Origin: Rhodamnia argentea
Taxonomy: Eukaryota > Streptophyta > Magnoliopsida > Myrtales > Myrtaceae
NCBI RefSeq assembly: GCF_020921035.1
Contig: NC_063158.1
Coordinates: 26,212,178-26,276,177 of the forward strand
Direction: 5' to 3'
Length of the DNA: 64,000 nucleotides
Every line of letters starts with the position of its first letter. Position 1 is the stretch's first letter. This document shows, piece after piece, positions 48,970 through 59,701 of the stretch. Under the pieces are notes generated by a model, which had not been told where the DNA came from, did not search any database, and saw only the letters and a list, made by a program, of their open reading frames with translations. A program made the position numbers and the translations under genes.

Positions 48970-51900
48970 ATGGAGCAACCGGGTGATGACTCTGGAGTTT
49001 CACTCTCTCATCAGCCCAAGAAGCTTGAACCTGATAGTCTGAACATCGAAAATTCTGGTGAATGAATCTTTCTTTAGTGAACTTTTGATGTTGGGTTTCG
49101 AGATAGAGCAACTTCTTTTGCAATTCAGCTACGAACTTGGTAATTAGTATAATTTTTGCCGCGAGTCGGTCGTGGGAGTTTAAATTTCAGAGAAATTGCC
49201 CTTCTTTGAACTCAACTTACTATTTTCTTCTGCATCTGTTGAAACATGACCAAACCTAACATAATGACCTTTAATTACTGAGCAAAAGCATGTCTCAGAA
49301 CCGGTTTTAACAAGCAGTTTCAAAGGTGAGTGGCATGAGCGTTGAGCAGTATTACATAGACCATCTTTCATTGAAACTTTTATAAATTGGTGCCTAGTTG
49401 CTTTCAACATTTATTCACTTGTGGATGATGAATTTTCTGCAGATGAACTAAATGATTCTCCAATCGAGGAAGTGAGGTTGACCGTTTCGATTAGGGATGA
49501 TCCGACTTTGCCCTGCTTGACATTTCGAACATGGTTTCTCGGAATCACCTCATGCGCAACTCTGGCCTTTTTAAATCAGTTCTTTGGCTTCCGCAATAAC
49601 TCAATCTCTTTGACATCCGTTTCTGTTCAGATTGTGGTACTTCCTCTGGGAAAATTTATGGCAGCAGTTCTCCCAAATAAAGCGGTTTGTGTCCGGGGAA
49701 CAAATTGGTCCTTCTCATTGAATCCAGGACCCTTCAACTTGAAGGAACATGTCCTGATAACCATATTTGCCAATGCGGGCTCGAGCGGCGTGTACGCTAT
49801 TAACATCATCACCATTGTCATGGCCTTTTATCACCGTCATATTCACCCTCTAGCAGCTATGTTGCTGACACTGACTACACAAGTATATTCTTTAGTAATC
49901 ACTTTTGGCTTCGGGCTTGACAGTCATTAATTGTTCATGTTTTCTTGCTCTGTCTACAAGCTACTGTGATTATTGATCTTACATGACGCAACGAAATGCA
50001 CGAAAATTTGCAGATGCTTGGATATGGATGGGCAGGGATTTTCCGGAAGTTCCTTGTTGATTCGCCATACATGTGGTGGCCGGCAAACCTGGTTCAGGTC
50101 TCTCTCTTCAGGTATGCCTCTAAGACTGCTACTTTATTTTCTTCTTCTTTTACCGTTACTTCTTTCATTTTCAAGAGTCCACTTCCTTTGACCTTTCAGG
50201 GCATTACATGAGGAGGAGGTCAGGCCCAAAAGAGGATTGACGAGGCTGCAGTTCTTCCTCGTAGTCCTCGTATCGAGTTTCGCCTACTATGTCGTCCCAA
50301 ACTATCTGTTTCCATCCATAACTGCCCTATCCTTTGTATGTTGGATATGGAAGCACTCAGTCACAGCGCAGATAATAGGGTCCGGGCATAGTGGTCTTGG
50401 TGTTGGCTCCTTTGCCTTGGATTGGGCTACTGTTGCTGCCTGGAATGGATCTCCGTTAGCCTACCCAGGGTTTGCAATTATAAACATAAGCGTCGGTTTC
50501 TTCCTCACCCTCTACGTGCTGATCCCTATCGCCTACTGGATCAACGCATTTGAAGCCAAGAAGTTCCCTATTATCTCGCCGCACGTATTTACTGCTGATG
50601 GACAATTATATAACATCAGCTTAGTCCTGAACGCAACAAACTTCAAATTCAATCAGCATGGATATGATGATTACAGTAAAGTTCACCTGAGTATCTTCTT
50701 CGCCTTTGCTTATGGATTGAGCTTTGCGACCTTGGCAGCTACAGTATCTCATGTCGCTCTCTTCCATGGCAGGTGAATGCTATTTACTCTTGTGCTGATC
50801 ATGAGTATCATTAGATGGACAGAGAACAACCTCTATTCTTTCTTTTGCAGTAAAACAGAATAGCATTTAGTAATTGAATGATAAAAACCATGAGGATTAC
50901 AATGTTGGTGGCGCACAACAAAATCGCAGAGCCCCGGGGGATGAATTGTCTCAAAAACAGATTCTAACATTCCATTTACAGGACTATGTGGCAACAAACA
51001 AAGGCGACTTTTCGTGATAAGTTCGATGACGTGCATACTAGACTGATGAAGAAGAACTATGATGCTGTCCCACAATGGTGGTTCTATTCGCTGATGCTGA
51101 TAATGACCGGACTCGCCATGCTTGCTTGTGAAGGATTTGGTAGACAACTTCAACTTCCATACTGGGGAGTCCTCCTAGCGCTCTGTCTAGCTGTATTCTT
51201 CCTATTGCCAATTGGAGTAATCACGGCCACCACAAACCAGGTATAGTTGATATGAATTGCTCTCGATCTTCTAACGAAAATCTCCTCTTGTTATTGATGA
51301 GACATCTAACTTTCGTGTTCAGCAACCCGGATTGAATGTCATCACGGAGCTGATAATCGGTTTCATATATCCTGGAAGGCCTCTGGCAAATGTGGCATTC
51401 AAGACATATGGTTATATAAGCATGGTGCAGGCGATTACTTTTCTCTCAGACTTTAAGTTGGGCCACTACATGAAAATCCCTCCTAAGTCCATGTTCGTTG
51501 TTCAGGTAATTTCTGAGTTTCGACATTTGAAATTACAATGTTTCACATTATGCTTAGTACTGTTTTCGGATAATTATGCACATTCAAATAGTAGGAACTA
51601 ATATCGACTTATTTCTCCGGAATGAAGCTGGCGGGGACCGTAGTTGCATCTTCAGTCTACTTTGGCACGGCCTGGTGGCTCCTCACATCTGTGGATCACA
51701 TGTGTGACCCGTCCAAATTGCCCAAGGGAAGCCCGTGGACGTGCCCTGGGTACGACGTGTTTTACAATGCCTCCATCATTTGGGGCGTGGTCGGACCACT
51801 CAGGATGTTCGGCCGCCTTGGGCTATACAACAAGATGAACTATTTCTTTCTCATCGGGATTCTCGCTCCGGTCCCGGTCTGGATCCTCTCTCGAGTGTTT

Positions 51901-52266
51901 CCCGAGAAGAAATGGATAAGGCTCATCAACATGCCCATCATCATAAGTGGCGCTGGGAATATGCTACCGGCAACATCTGTGAATTACGTAAGTTGGATAA
52001 CTGTCGGAGTTTTCTTCAACATATACGTGTACAGGAGGTACAAAAGTTGGTGGGCAAGGCACAACTACATTCTGTCGGCTGGGCTCGACGCCGGCGTCGC
52101 CTTCATGGCCGTACTTTGCTATTTCACATTGCAGATTAGGAACATCAATGGGATGAATTGGTGGGGCCTGGAATTGGATGACCACTGCCCTCTCGCTAGT
52201 TGTCCTACCGCTCCAGGCATTCAGGCCGATGAAATGTGTACTACTCACAACATGCTCGCGGTCTAG
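48970..52266 (+). CDS. Oligopeptide transporter (OPT family), complete
   Basis: Seven exons fit without a frame break: 48970-49057, 49443-49882, 50014-50111, 50200-50772, 50982-51240, 51323-51505 and 51628-52266. Together they encode 759 residues, the usual length for plant OPTs. Recognisable blocks are [13 protein letters not shown], the NPG motif ([12 protein letters not shown], residues 123-125), [36 protein letters not shown] and [19 protein letters not shown]. Many hydrophobic segments agree with a proton-coupled transporter of small peptides, glutathione or metal chelates in the plasma membrane; the substrate cannot be read from sequence. The position equal to the family KIPPR motif reads KIPPK (about residues 537-541). 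The last acceptor (atgaag|CTGGCG) has a weak pyrimidine tract but restores the conserved LAGTVVA block. The start at 48970 matches the second OPT copy. An upstream open frame (48795-48983) overlaps it in another frame. Confidence 0.92.
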
Positions 52267-53029
52267 GGATACTTATGCTGTCAAATCTTCCAGTGTAAAA
52301 GAAGAAAACGAAATAGATCTTGCAGTATGGATACATCTTTTGGTCTTATTTTTCACTACAACCATAAATTTAATGAACCGATCAGCATCATAAGTTAATG
52401 TCCATGGTTCAGACAAATCGAAAAGAGAACAAACACTTGCTTCTGCTGAGACTGTCCTAACATCAATGACCTGAACAATCTACATCATGCCAATCTTGCT
52501 ATAAATTTTGTCTAGTAACTAAACGTTAGTCTCTCTTGGCAAGAACACAATATCGAGAGGGTCTTTTTGAAGCTACGCAAGGGCAGGAGCAAGCGAAAAT
52601 TAAGAACAGAATCGCTGCTGCCCATGCTTTGGAGAAGCAGAAGGTGATAGTTTGAGTCGGACACCCCAAAATGCTGAAGCAGAAATGGGAAACATGTCTT
52701 TCTTGTTCTTCCCTGGAGGCTTTGTTTTAGGAAGAAATTTCCATTTTGCCTTCTTTTGGTCAAAGGACTTTGAACCGGAAATCTATGAAATGCCTCATCT
52801 TTTTTCCGGGCCACACACAAGAAGGATCCTCTCGAGAATATGCAATTTGTAGGCAAAACGTGATTTCTGCTGTTACGTTGGTCCTGCTCTCCTTTTGGTT
52901 TTTATTCGCACTTGTGAAAAGTCAAAAGTAACTTTTTCCTTTTCTGGTCAAAATCAAAATTATTATTCCAATTTTAAAATAAATTATGGAAAAAATACTT
53001 GAAAATTGTGTTTCAATAATTAAGATTGT
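52267..53029. other. 3' region of the OPT gene with a coding-like tail
   Basis: 52267-52500 is likely OPT 3' UTR and flank. At 52569-52655 a run of 28 codons plus stop reads as a charged, helical C-terminus (GQEQAKIKNRIAAAHALEKQ). I do not recognise the parent protein and no upstream exon was found. Confidence 0.35.
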
Positions 53030-53795
53030 CATGGCAAAGTATTAAAAAAGTCTTAAACCTATTGCATTGATACCAATTCAATCTTAAACGTTTTAATTTG
53101 ACCAATTTAATCTTAAACATTTTTTGCATTGGTACCAATTCGATCTATCCTACCAATTAAAGTAAAAAATCATTAGACTGGATGCCAACCGTTCTACGTG
53201 GCATCGCCAAGATTGGCATAGAATTTTTTAATGTATTTTTTAAAAAAATTTCTCTTTCTTCCTTTCTTTTTTTCTTTTCCATTTTTGTTTATTGATGTCT
53301 GGCGAGGGTCGGCCACCTCGGGCCACACCAGGGCAAGGTTCGGCCTCCCTAACGCAAGGCGGACCCTCGCCCGCACCAAGGCCCTCGTCTAGGCAAGGTC
53401 CGACAAGGCCAATCCCCGCCTAGGTGAGGCCTTGCGAGGGAGGCCTCGTCGATGCTCACTTGTTGCCGATGAGGGTGACCCTCACCCAAGCAAGGCCGGC
53501 TCTCACCAATGGCCGGTCTAGTGGCTAGCTAGTCACGGGAAAATAAAAATGGGAAAGAAAAAATGAAAGGAAAAAATCAAAAATTTAAAAATTACATAAA
53601 AATGTCTACATCAACATTGGCAGTGTTAGTAGAACGGTTGGCATCAATGTCAATGATTTCCTATCTAAATTGGCCTAATGGACTAAATTAATATCAATTC
53701 AAAAGGTTTGGGGCTAAATTGGTCCAATTAAAACATTTAAGACTGAATTGATATCAATACAATAAATTTATAACTTTTTTAATACTTTTTTCAAA
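53030..53795. mobile_element. TIR element with GC-rich interior
   Basis: The left end (about 53034-53215: aaagtattaaaaaagtcttaa, then accaattcaatcttaaacg and ctaccaattaa) is repeated inverted at the right end (about 53610-53792). The ends are about 180 bp and contain subrepeats. The interior (53290-53530) is GC-rich and full of gcgaggg/ccctcgc half-palindromes. No transposase. It belongs with the elements at 53971 and 58273. Confidence 0.7.
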
Positions 53796-54276
53796 TTATT
53801 AAGAAAGTCAAAACACATGCACCGCTAAGTTAAAATAATAATACAAAAAACAAAAAGTCAAAATTACAATTCCTCCATCTAGATCTGCCCACTCTTTTTC
53901 GGTTCCTTTTGGACAAAATCTTCGACTTGCACCACGTGCCTCCCTCTCAACCTTTTTTTTTTTTTTTTCGGGGATAAATTACCAAAAAAGTCTTAAACTT
54001 ATTACAATTGTGCCCAATTCAATTTTGAACATATTTTTTTTATTCGATTCAATCCTAAATTTTTTACAATTGTGACATTTGAATCCATCTTACGAATTTT
54101 GATTAGTCAAGGCCGATGTGAATGTTGACCGGGCAACATAATATTTTGATTTTTTTTTTTTTCTTTTTTTTTCTTTTTTCTTCCTTCCCTCTCCTTCTTT
54201 CACCTCTAGCCGGTCCGAGGGGAGGCGAGGCGAGGCTCAACCTCGCGGTCGCTTCCTCGCCTGGGACACTGCGGAC

Positions 54277-54690
54277 CTTAGGAGAGGGAAGGAGATTCAT
54301 GGACAGCTGATGGCCAATGGGTTCGCCTCCAATGTGTTTGCCATGACTTGGGTTGTGAATATGTATGCGAAGTGTAGGCAGGTTGGGGAAGCGTACAAGA
54401 AGTTCGATAGATTGCCGCATAGAGACCTGGTCTCTTGGAATACGATAATTTCTGGTTATGCTCGGAATTGCTGGGCGGCTCCTACGCTTCAGTTGGTTTT
54501 GCACATGCCGGAGGAAGGACAGAGGCTTGACTCCATCACCTTGGTCACGATTTTGCCTACTGTTGCTAATGATGAGTCCTTGAGGATCGGCAAGTCGATG
54601 CACAATTATGCCGTGAGAGCTGGATTTAAATGTCCGGTGAATGTTTCCACCGCTTTGTTGGACATGTACTCCAGGTTTGGGCTTGCGAGG
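54277..54690 (+). pseudogene. Captured PPR (pentatricopeptide repeat) gene fragment, CRR22-like
   Basis: An open stretch of about 137 codons reads LRRGKEIHGQLMANGF, VVNMYAKCRQVGEAYKKFDR, HRDLVSWNTIISGYARN, LVTILPTVANDESLRIGKSM and ALLDMYSRFGLA. These are the PPR-like S, L and P motifs of a PLS-class protein. The wording is close to plastid RNA-editing factors of the CRR22 type (At1g11290), from memory. PLS proteins bind RNA bases and guide organelle RNA editing. The fragment lacks the target peptide, most repeats and the C-terminal E/DYW domain, so it cannot act as such. Homology stops abruptly on both sides at the GC-rich direct repeats of the surrounding transposon. The frame is intact, so capture is recent or transcripts are tolerated. 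Confidence 0.75.
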
Positions 54691-54986
54691 TGGCGAGGCT
54701 CGACCTCGCCATCGCTTTCTCCCAGGCCGTTGGTCGCCGAGGTCCTACAACTAGCTGGAGGTAGAAGAAGGGAGGAGAGAGGAAGAAAAAAGAAAGAAAG
54801 ATATATTAAAAATATTAAAATATATTAAAATATTATGTTGGGGATCAACTAGCGTTCACATCGGTGCTAGCGGATCGATATTCGTTGGATGGACTGAAAT
54901 AGCATAATTGTAAAAGGTCTAGGACTAAAATGATAAAAAAAAAATTAGAACCGAATTGCCACAATTGTAATAAATTTACGACTTCT

Positions 54987-57617
54987 TGTCACGCCCCGAC
55001 TCTCGAACCCGCGACATCCCTACCCAATCGCCACGAGGTCACGAAGGATAACGTCCCGGGCGCGTTATCGACCTATCAACTATATACGCATGCGGAAACG
55101 ATTTACTCCCGGACAACATATAAACAAACAGAGATAGCATAGCAGGAGATACATACCAAGGCAGATAATCAAAAGGTAACATATACAGTCACCAGACAGC
55201 AGATGAGTCTTAACCCCACCGAGCTACAGAAATATATACAACCCCATACTTCGGGGCAGCTCACTAAGACCTCAAAAGGTTACCGTGTCAATAAGGTTAA
55301 CTTCTCATCTACTCCAAAAGACTACTCTCATAACTTGGCCTTGGTATCCATAAAGCTCCATCACTTGGAACCTGAAAGTGGTTCCCACAACGGGGTGAGA
55401 TATAAATCTCAGTGAATCAAACATAAGCTCGATTAGGACACCGATTCACCTGTAACCTCCTAAACACGAGGATTATGAAAATCACGATATAGACATATAT
55501 CCAGCGATCATATCACATGGCAATAATCACCCACATGCATACTTACCAGCCTTCAGCCACACATAATGCAATGCTTGACTCCACTCAACAACCACATCAG
55601 ACAACCAACCGAACACGCATCACACTCACAAGTATGCCTTGGACACCACACAAGTCCATTTATTAACGATGATCGCGCTCATGGCGCCACAATGATGAAG
55701 ATCCACGCGATCGGCGTGATCGACTCTCACAATTAATGCGATCCCGCATTCTTCCGGGCAGACCGGGCCACGTTCCTTTTCCCTCTCGGCAACGGCTACT
55801 ACAAGCAGTGTATCCAGTGCACCCCGCACGGCACGGCAAGTAGGCATCCCTATACGGGGCTTCGGTCCATCACAAGCTGCGACCGGCATCCGATAATCCC
55901 TTAAAACCGTACGTACCATACGGGGCATGAATTACCGTGCTTCTAGCAAGTCATGTGGTCCCATAAATATGGTACGGTGTGTACTATGTGTACAGATTGA
56001 ACTTGCCAGGAAAACCCATCATCGTTCCTTCATATGACCATACAGCACACTCGACACATCAATCAATTTATTCTCTTTGATTTAGGCCGAATGTTCACAC
56101 AACGTGCTCAAAGACTCGGCCCAAGGCCATTTTCATGCTAAAATATGTCTTTGATTTTGCACACGGTCATATGCATATGCAGATTACCAAATAGACGTTG
56201 CAAAGACACACGGAACAATTAATTCCCAAACAAACACCAATTCACTCAACGAGCATTTAGGGTACTCAAATCAACATTTCAACGAGGCGATCCGCCCAAA
56301 CAAAGTCATCAATTCAACACGAATAAACCAATTCGATTAGGCCACATAAAGGCTCAATTTCGTGCCAAAGTCATTGATTAGCCAATTCGATTTATAATCG
56401 CCAATCGATCGCTCGTCCTTAACCTATCGCTCACTCGCGATCAAATCACAACATACAGTCAAATTCATTTAACAACAATTAGCCACAGACAATTCTAATT
56501 TAATCGATTATGGTCATTTACCCTAACCGGGTTTCTAACTAATCCGACCATAATCAAATCTACCTAAATGCCCTACCGACTAGCTAACTAATTCTAGGCG
56601 CAATTAGCGCCCTAACTAAGGATTATGGTCAACTCACCAAAAACGGTGGTCGAGGTCGGGTCGGACACGATTTTCAAGGCCGGGGGCCGAAAATCACTAT
56701 TTACGCCGGGAAACACCGTTCACGCCGGAAACACTGTTCTTTCGGCGGCGGCCTTGTTCGGCGACATCGTTCACGGCCGAAAAACAGGTGACGAGTTCGG
56801 CGGTGAAATTGCTGCAAACCGTGGCGGCTCGGCGATTGGAGGTCCGGCGAGCAACGGAAGCTGAAAAACAAAACCGACAGAGGTAAAAACAGGGAAAACC
56901 TGGCTGAATTTGGGGGAAAAACGATCTCGCGGGCCGAGGCGAGGCTGCGGAAGGCCGGGGGACTCACCTACAGGTCGAGGACGACCTTCGGGACCAGCTG
57001 GGGGCGGTGGACGGCGGCCGGAGGCGGTCGAACAGCAGCGGTGCAGAAACCGGTGCAGAAACAGAGGAAAACGAGCGGAACAGGGGAGGCTGTCCGGGGA
57101 TCAAATCGAGCTCTACGGGCGGCGATCGGCTTCCGGCGACTTCGTGGGACAACTAGAGGTGGAGGACGATGGTTTGGGGTGGTCGGCGGCCGGTGGGTAT
57201 GACCGAATCGCGGCAGAGGATGGCGAAATCGAGGCCCGACGAAAATAGAGCAGGAAGGGCTTCGCTTCGCTTTCGGGGCTGATCGGCGGCTTCGCGGCAG
57301 TGCGCGGTGGTGGGATGGTGTCCGAAGGTCGAGGGGAAGATGGTGTGGTGGTGGGTGGTGGTCGGAAGGGGCTCGGGACGGCCGGAGCAGCTCGGGTGGC
57401 CCGCGAACGCGAAACAGGGCGGGATTTCGCCGGGTCGTTACGGGCTTTCCGGCGGCGAACGGCGGCCGGGATGACGGTGGTGGTGGCGAGGAGTGGTGGA
57501 TTGAGGAGTAGGGTGGTGGATGAAGGTGGTCGTTTGGCAAAAATCGCCAAGGAAGAGGAGTTGTGCACGGTGGGAGCTGTTCTCGCGCAAAAACAGAGGA
57601 GGAAGAGAGAGCAACGG

Positions 57618-57655
<38 letters not shown>

Positions 57656-58062
57656 GAGAGAGAAAGTCACGTGGGTTTTGACTGGGGTGGCTGAGGATTG
57701 ACTGAAGGTGGGGTCCACAAGATATTTTAAATATCTTGTCTTATATGCATTATTGGAGGGCAATTCGGTAATTTGACAAATCGGGATTGATCGGATTTTT
57801 GGCTCAACCGCTTGGGAATAAAATGTGAATTTCTACAAGCTAGGTTCGGTCGGGGAAAAGTTTAGGCGCGACGAATAAAAATCCTAAGTCGCGATGACCA
57901 CGATTTCGAGACCCAATCGAAATCGAACGACATTTCGCAACTCGTCCAAAAATCGTCACTTATGTCCTTGCGATCCAAAAATTTGCGCCGACTAAAATTC
58001 AATTTCTTCCTTTTTATTGAATTCAGGCAAATTTACAAAGTCGGAATTTCCCGGGCGTCACA
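54987..58062. mobile_element. Solo LTR, 3.08 kb, copy 1
   Basis: Begins TGTCACGCCCCGACTCTCGA and ends CCCGGGCGTCACA. The flanks CTTCT (54982-54986) and CTTGT (58063-58067) form a 5-bp target duplication with one difference. The same family returns at 59702-62501. The middle is GC-rich (56.6-57.7 kb) with a GA microsatellite at 57620-57663. The large open frames there on both strands are not conserved in copy 2 and are not genes. No gag or pol is present. It is inserted inside the right inverted repeat of the PPR-carrying element. Confidence 0.8.
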
Positions 58063-58272
58063 CTTGTTTAGTAATTTCCTCATTTTTGTTCATGCAACTT
58101 TTTAATCAAAAGTCAAAAGAATAATAGAGTCGAGAAGTTGCGGCTGTCAAACCATATATTTAACTCTGACAAAAAGTAAACCATATATTTAACATTGCAT
58201 ACGATAAAATGACACATGGAAGAAGACAAAGCTTGTGATACAAAAATCAGATAATGATGCCTCACAAGACAT

Positions 58273-59033
58273 GAGAAAATCATCAAAAAGTACTAAATCT
58301 ATTCTTGTTTGACTAATTCGGTCATAAGTATTTTAATTTTGTCAATTGAATCTTATACCTTTATACATTTTATCAATTAAGTCCATCCGGCCAATTTTAA
58401 CTGAAAATCCCTAACTTGGACACTAGTGTTGACATGGAGATGGTCGGCGCCGACCCCAACAACTTTTATTTATAGATTTTTGAAAAAATTTGAATTTTCT
58501 TAAGAAACTTTGAATTTTTTTTATGATCTTTTTCTTTATTTTTTCTTTCTTCCTTTTCCCTTTTTCATCAAGTCTAGAAAGGGTTTTCAATTGACCCTAG
58601 CTAGTCACAAGCGAGGGCTAGGTACCCTCGTTGGACATTGCGCAAGGGCTGTGAAGCCCTCACCGATCACATGCTAGGACAGTTGGCAAGGACTTTGCGA
58701 CTCTAGCAAGATCCGGCAAGGGTTGTGACCCTCGCCCCGAGACCAATGAGGGTTTCGTAGGCGGAGGTCACGGCCCTCACTTGCAGCCGGTGAGGGTCAC
58801 AAGGCCCTCGCCTGTAATCAAAGGGATTGGCCAGCGATTCTTGCCAACAAAAAATGAAAAAGAAAAGAAATTATAAATTTTTTATTGAAATTGCCCACGT
58901 AAGTCTTGGTCGTGTTACATAGGCGATTTTCAAGTAAAATTAACTAGACGGACTTATTTGGCATAGTATCAAAAGGCTTAGAACTGAATTAGCAAAAATA
59001 TAGTTGGTTTATGATATTTTGGATATTTTTCCC
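58273..59033. mobile_element. TIR element with GC-rich interior, second copy of the 53030 type
   Basis: The left end (gagaaaatcatcaaaaagta, gtccatccggccaattttaac, cactagtgttgacatgg) returns inverted at the right (cacgtaagtcttggtcgtg, gtaaaattaactagacggac, tattttggatatttttccc). The interior (58560-58830) is rich in gcgaggg/ccctcgc motifs, as in the element at 53030. No transposase. Confidence 0.7.
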
Positions 59034-59701
59034 TATAAGAGATCGAATGACTCGTCCGTAAAAGCGCTTGATAGGAGAAGGAATCCATCCCATTATAAAC
59101 TCTGAGACATCTACTTAGTTGCCCGACGTGGGACTTTTGCCTGCAGGTTGCATGATGTGGGACATTTGCCCGCATCATCCTCCCTCTATTTAGGGCTTTA
59201 CAACCTCGCAAAACCGCCCTAGGATGCAACCTCGGGCCACCACCAAGGGACCGCAGCCCCGAGGATAAAGTGCCGGAAGATGGATGCCCGAGGAGTGGCT
59301 TTGAATCCCTCGTTACTACTCGGACCAACTTGATGTGTGGTGAGAGTGGGTGAGAATGTGGAATGAAATAGACAAAAAGAAACGGGTTTGATGTGTTTGC
59401 GAAGAAAGAATTTTGGGACAGAATTGTTCGCCAACAAGACATAAATGATTACTCCACTAGCCAGGTATAAAAATTTGAAAGTTGGCCACCAAGACATAAA
59501 GGGTTACTGTTGTGTGTGCGTAGCAGAAGCCTAATATCTTCACGTGGAGAGAACGCCAAGAGGGAGCTCAAATCCTAGCCCATCAATATATCCAGTTGTA
59601 CCCACCTTCATTTAAAAGCTTAAGCCAATGAGTTATGGGTTAACTAGATTATATTAACTACTTAACACCATACCAACACAACTCACATGTACATCTAGCA
59701 A
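59034..59701. other. LTR-like remnant split by solo LTR copy 2
   Basis: Contains gttgcccgacgtgggac near 59117 and, at 59530-59690, the phrases gccaagagggagctcaaa and aaaagcttaagccaatgag. Both of the latter recur just after the solo LTR (about 62666 and 62729). The solo LTR therefore landed in a region already holding related repeats. No gene. Confidence 0.4.

Larger units (their letters stand above)
53971..58080. mobile_element. TIR element carrying a PPR gene fragment, split by a solo LTR
   Basis: The left end (53971-54155) starts ggggataaattacc and includes ttattacaattgtg, gccgatgtgaatgttgacc and caacataatatt. The right end (54830-54986) carries the same features inverted (aatattatgttgggg, cgttcacatcggtgctag, cacaattgtaataaa). 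The last bases of the right end resume after the LTR at 58063 (tagtaatttcctc). Without the LTR the element is about 1.03 kb. Its interior holds a pentatricopeptide-repeat gene fragment between two 29-base direct repeats (54229-54257 and 54692-54720). It behaves like a Pack-type element that picked up host coding DNA. Confidence 0.75.

Noticed and set aside
51735..52139. 134-codon plus-strand frame and an antisense frame at 51964-52248
   Set aside because: Shadows of OPT exon 7, whose frame has clear family motifs.
57621..57663. GA-rich tract as a possible GAGA regulatory element
   Set aside because: A simple microsatellite inside an LTR, with a similar tract in the other copy; no gene close by.
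56968..57763. Long proline- and serine-rich open frames on the minus strand (190 and 216 codons) and a plus-strand frame at 57300-57701
   Set aside because: They lie in the GC-rich middle of solo LTR copy 1, overlap each other on both strands, have low-complexity composition, run into a GA microsatellite and are not conserved in LTR copy 2.
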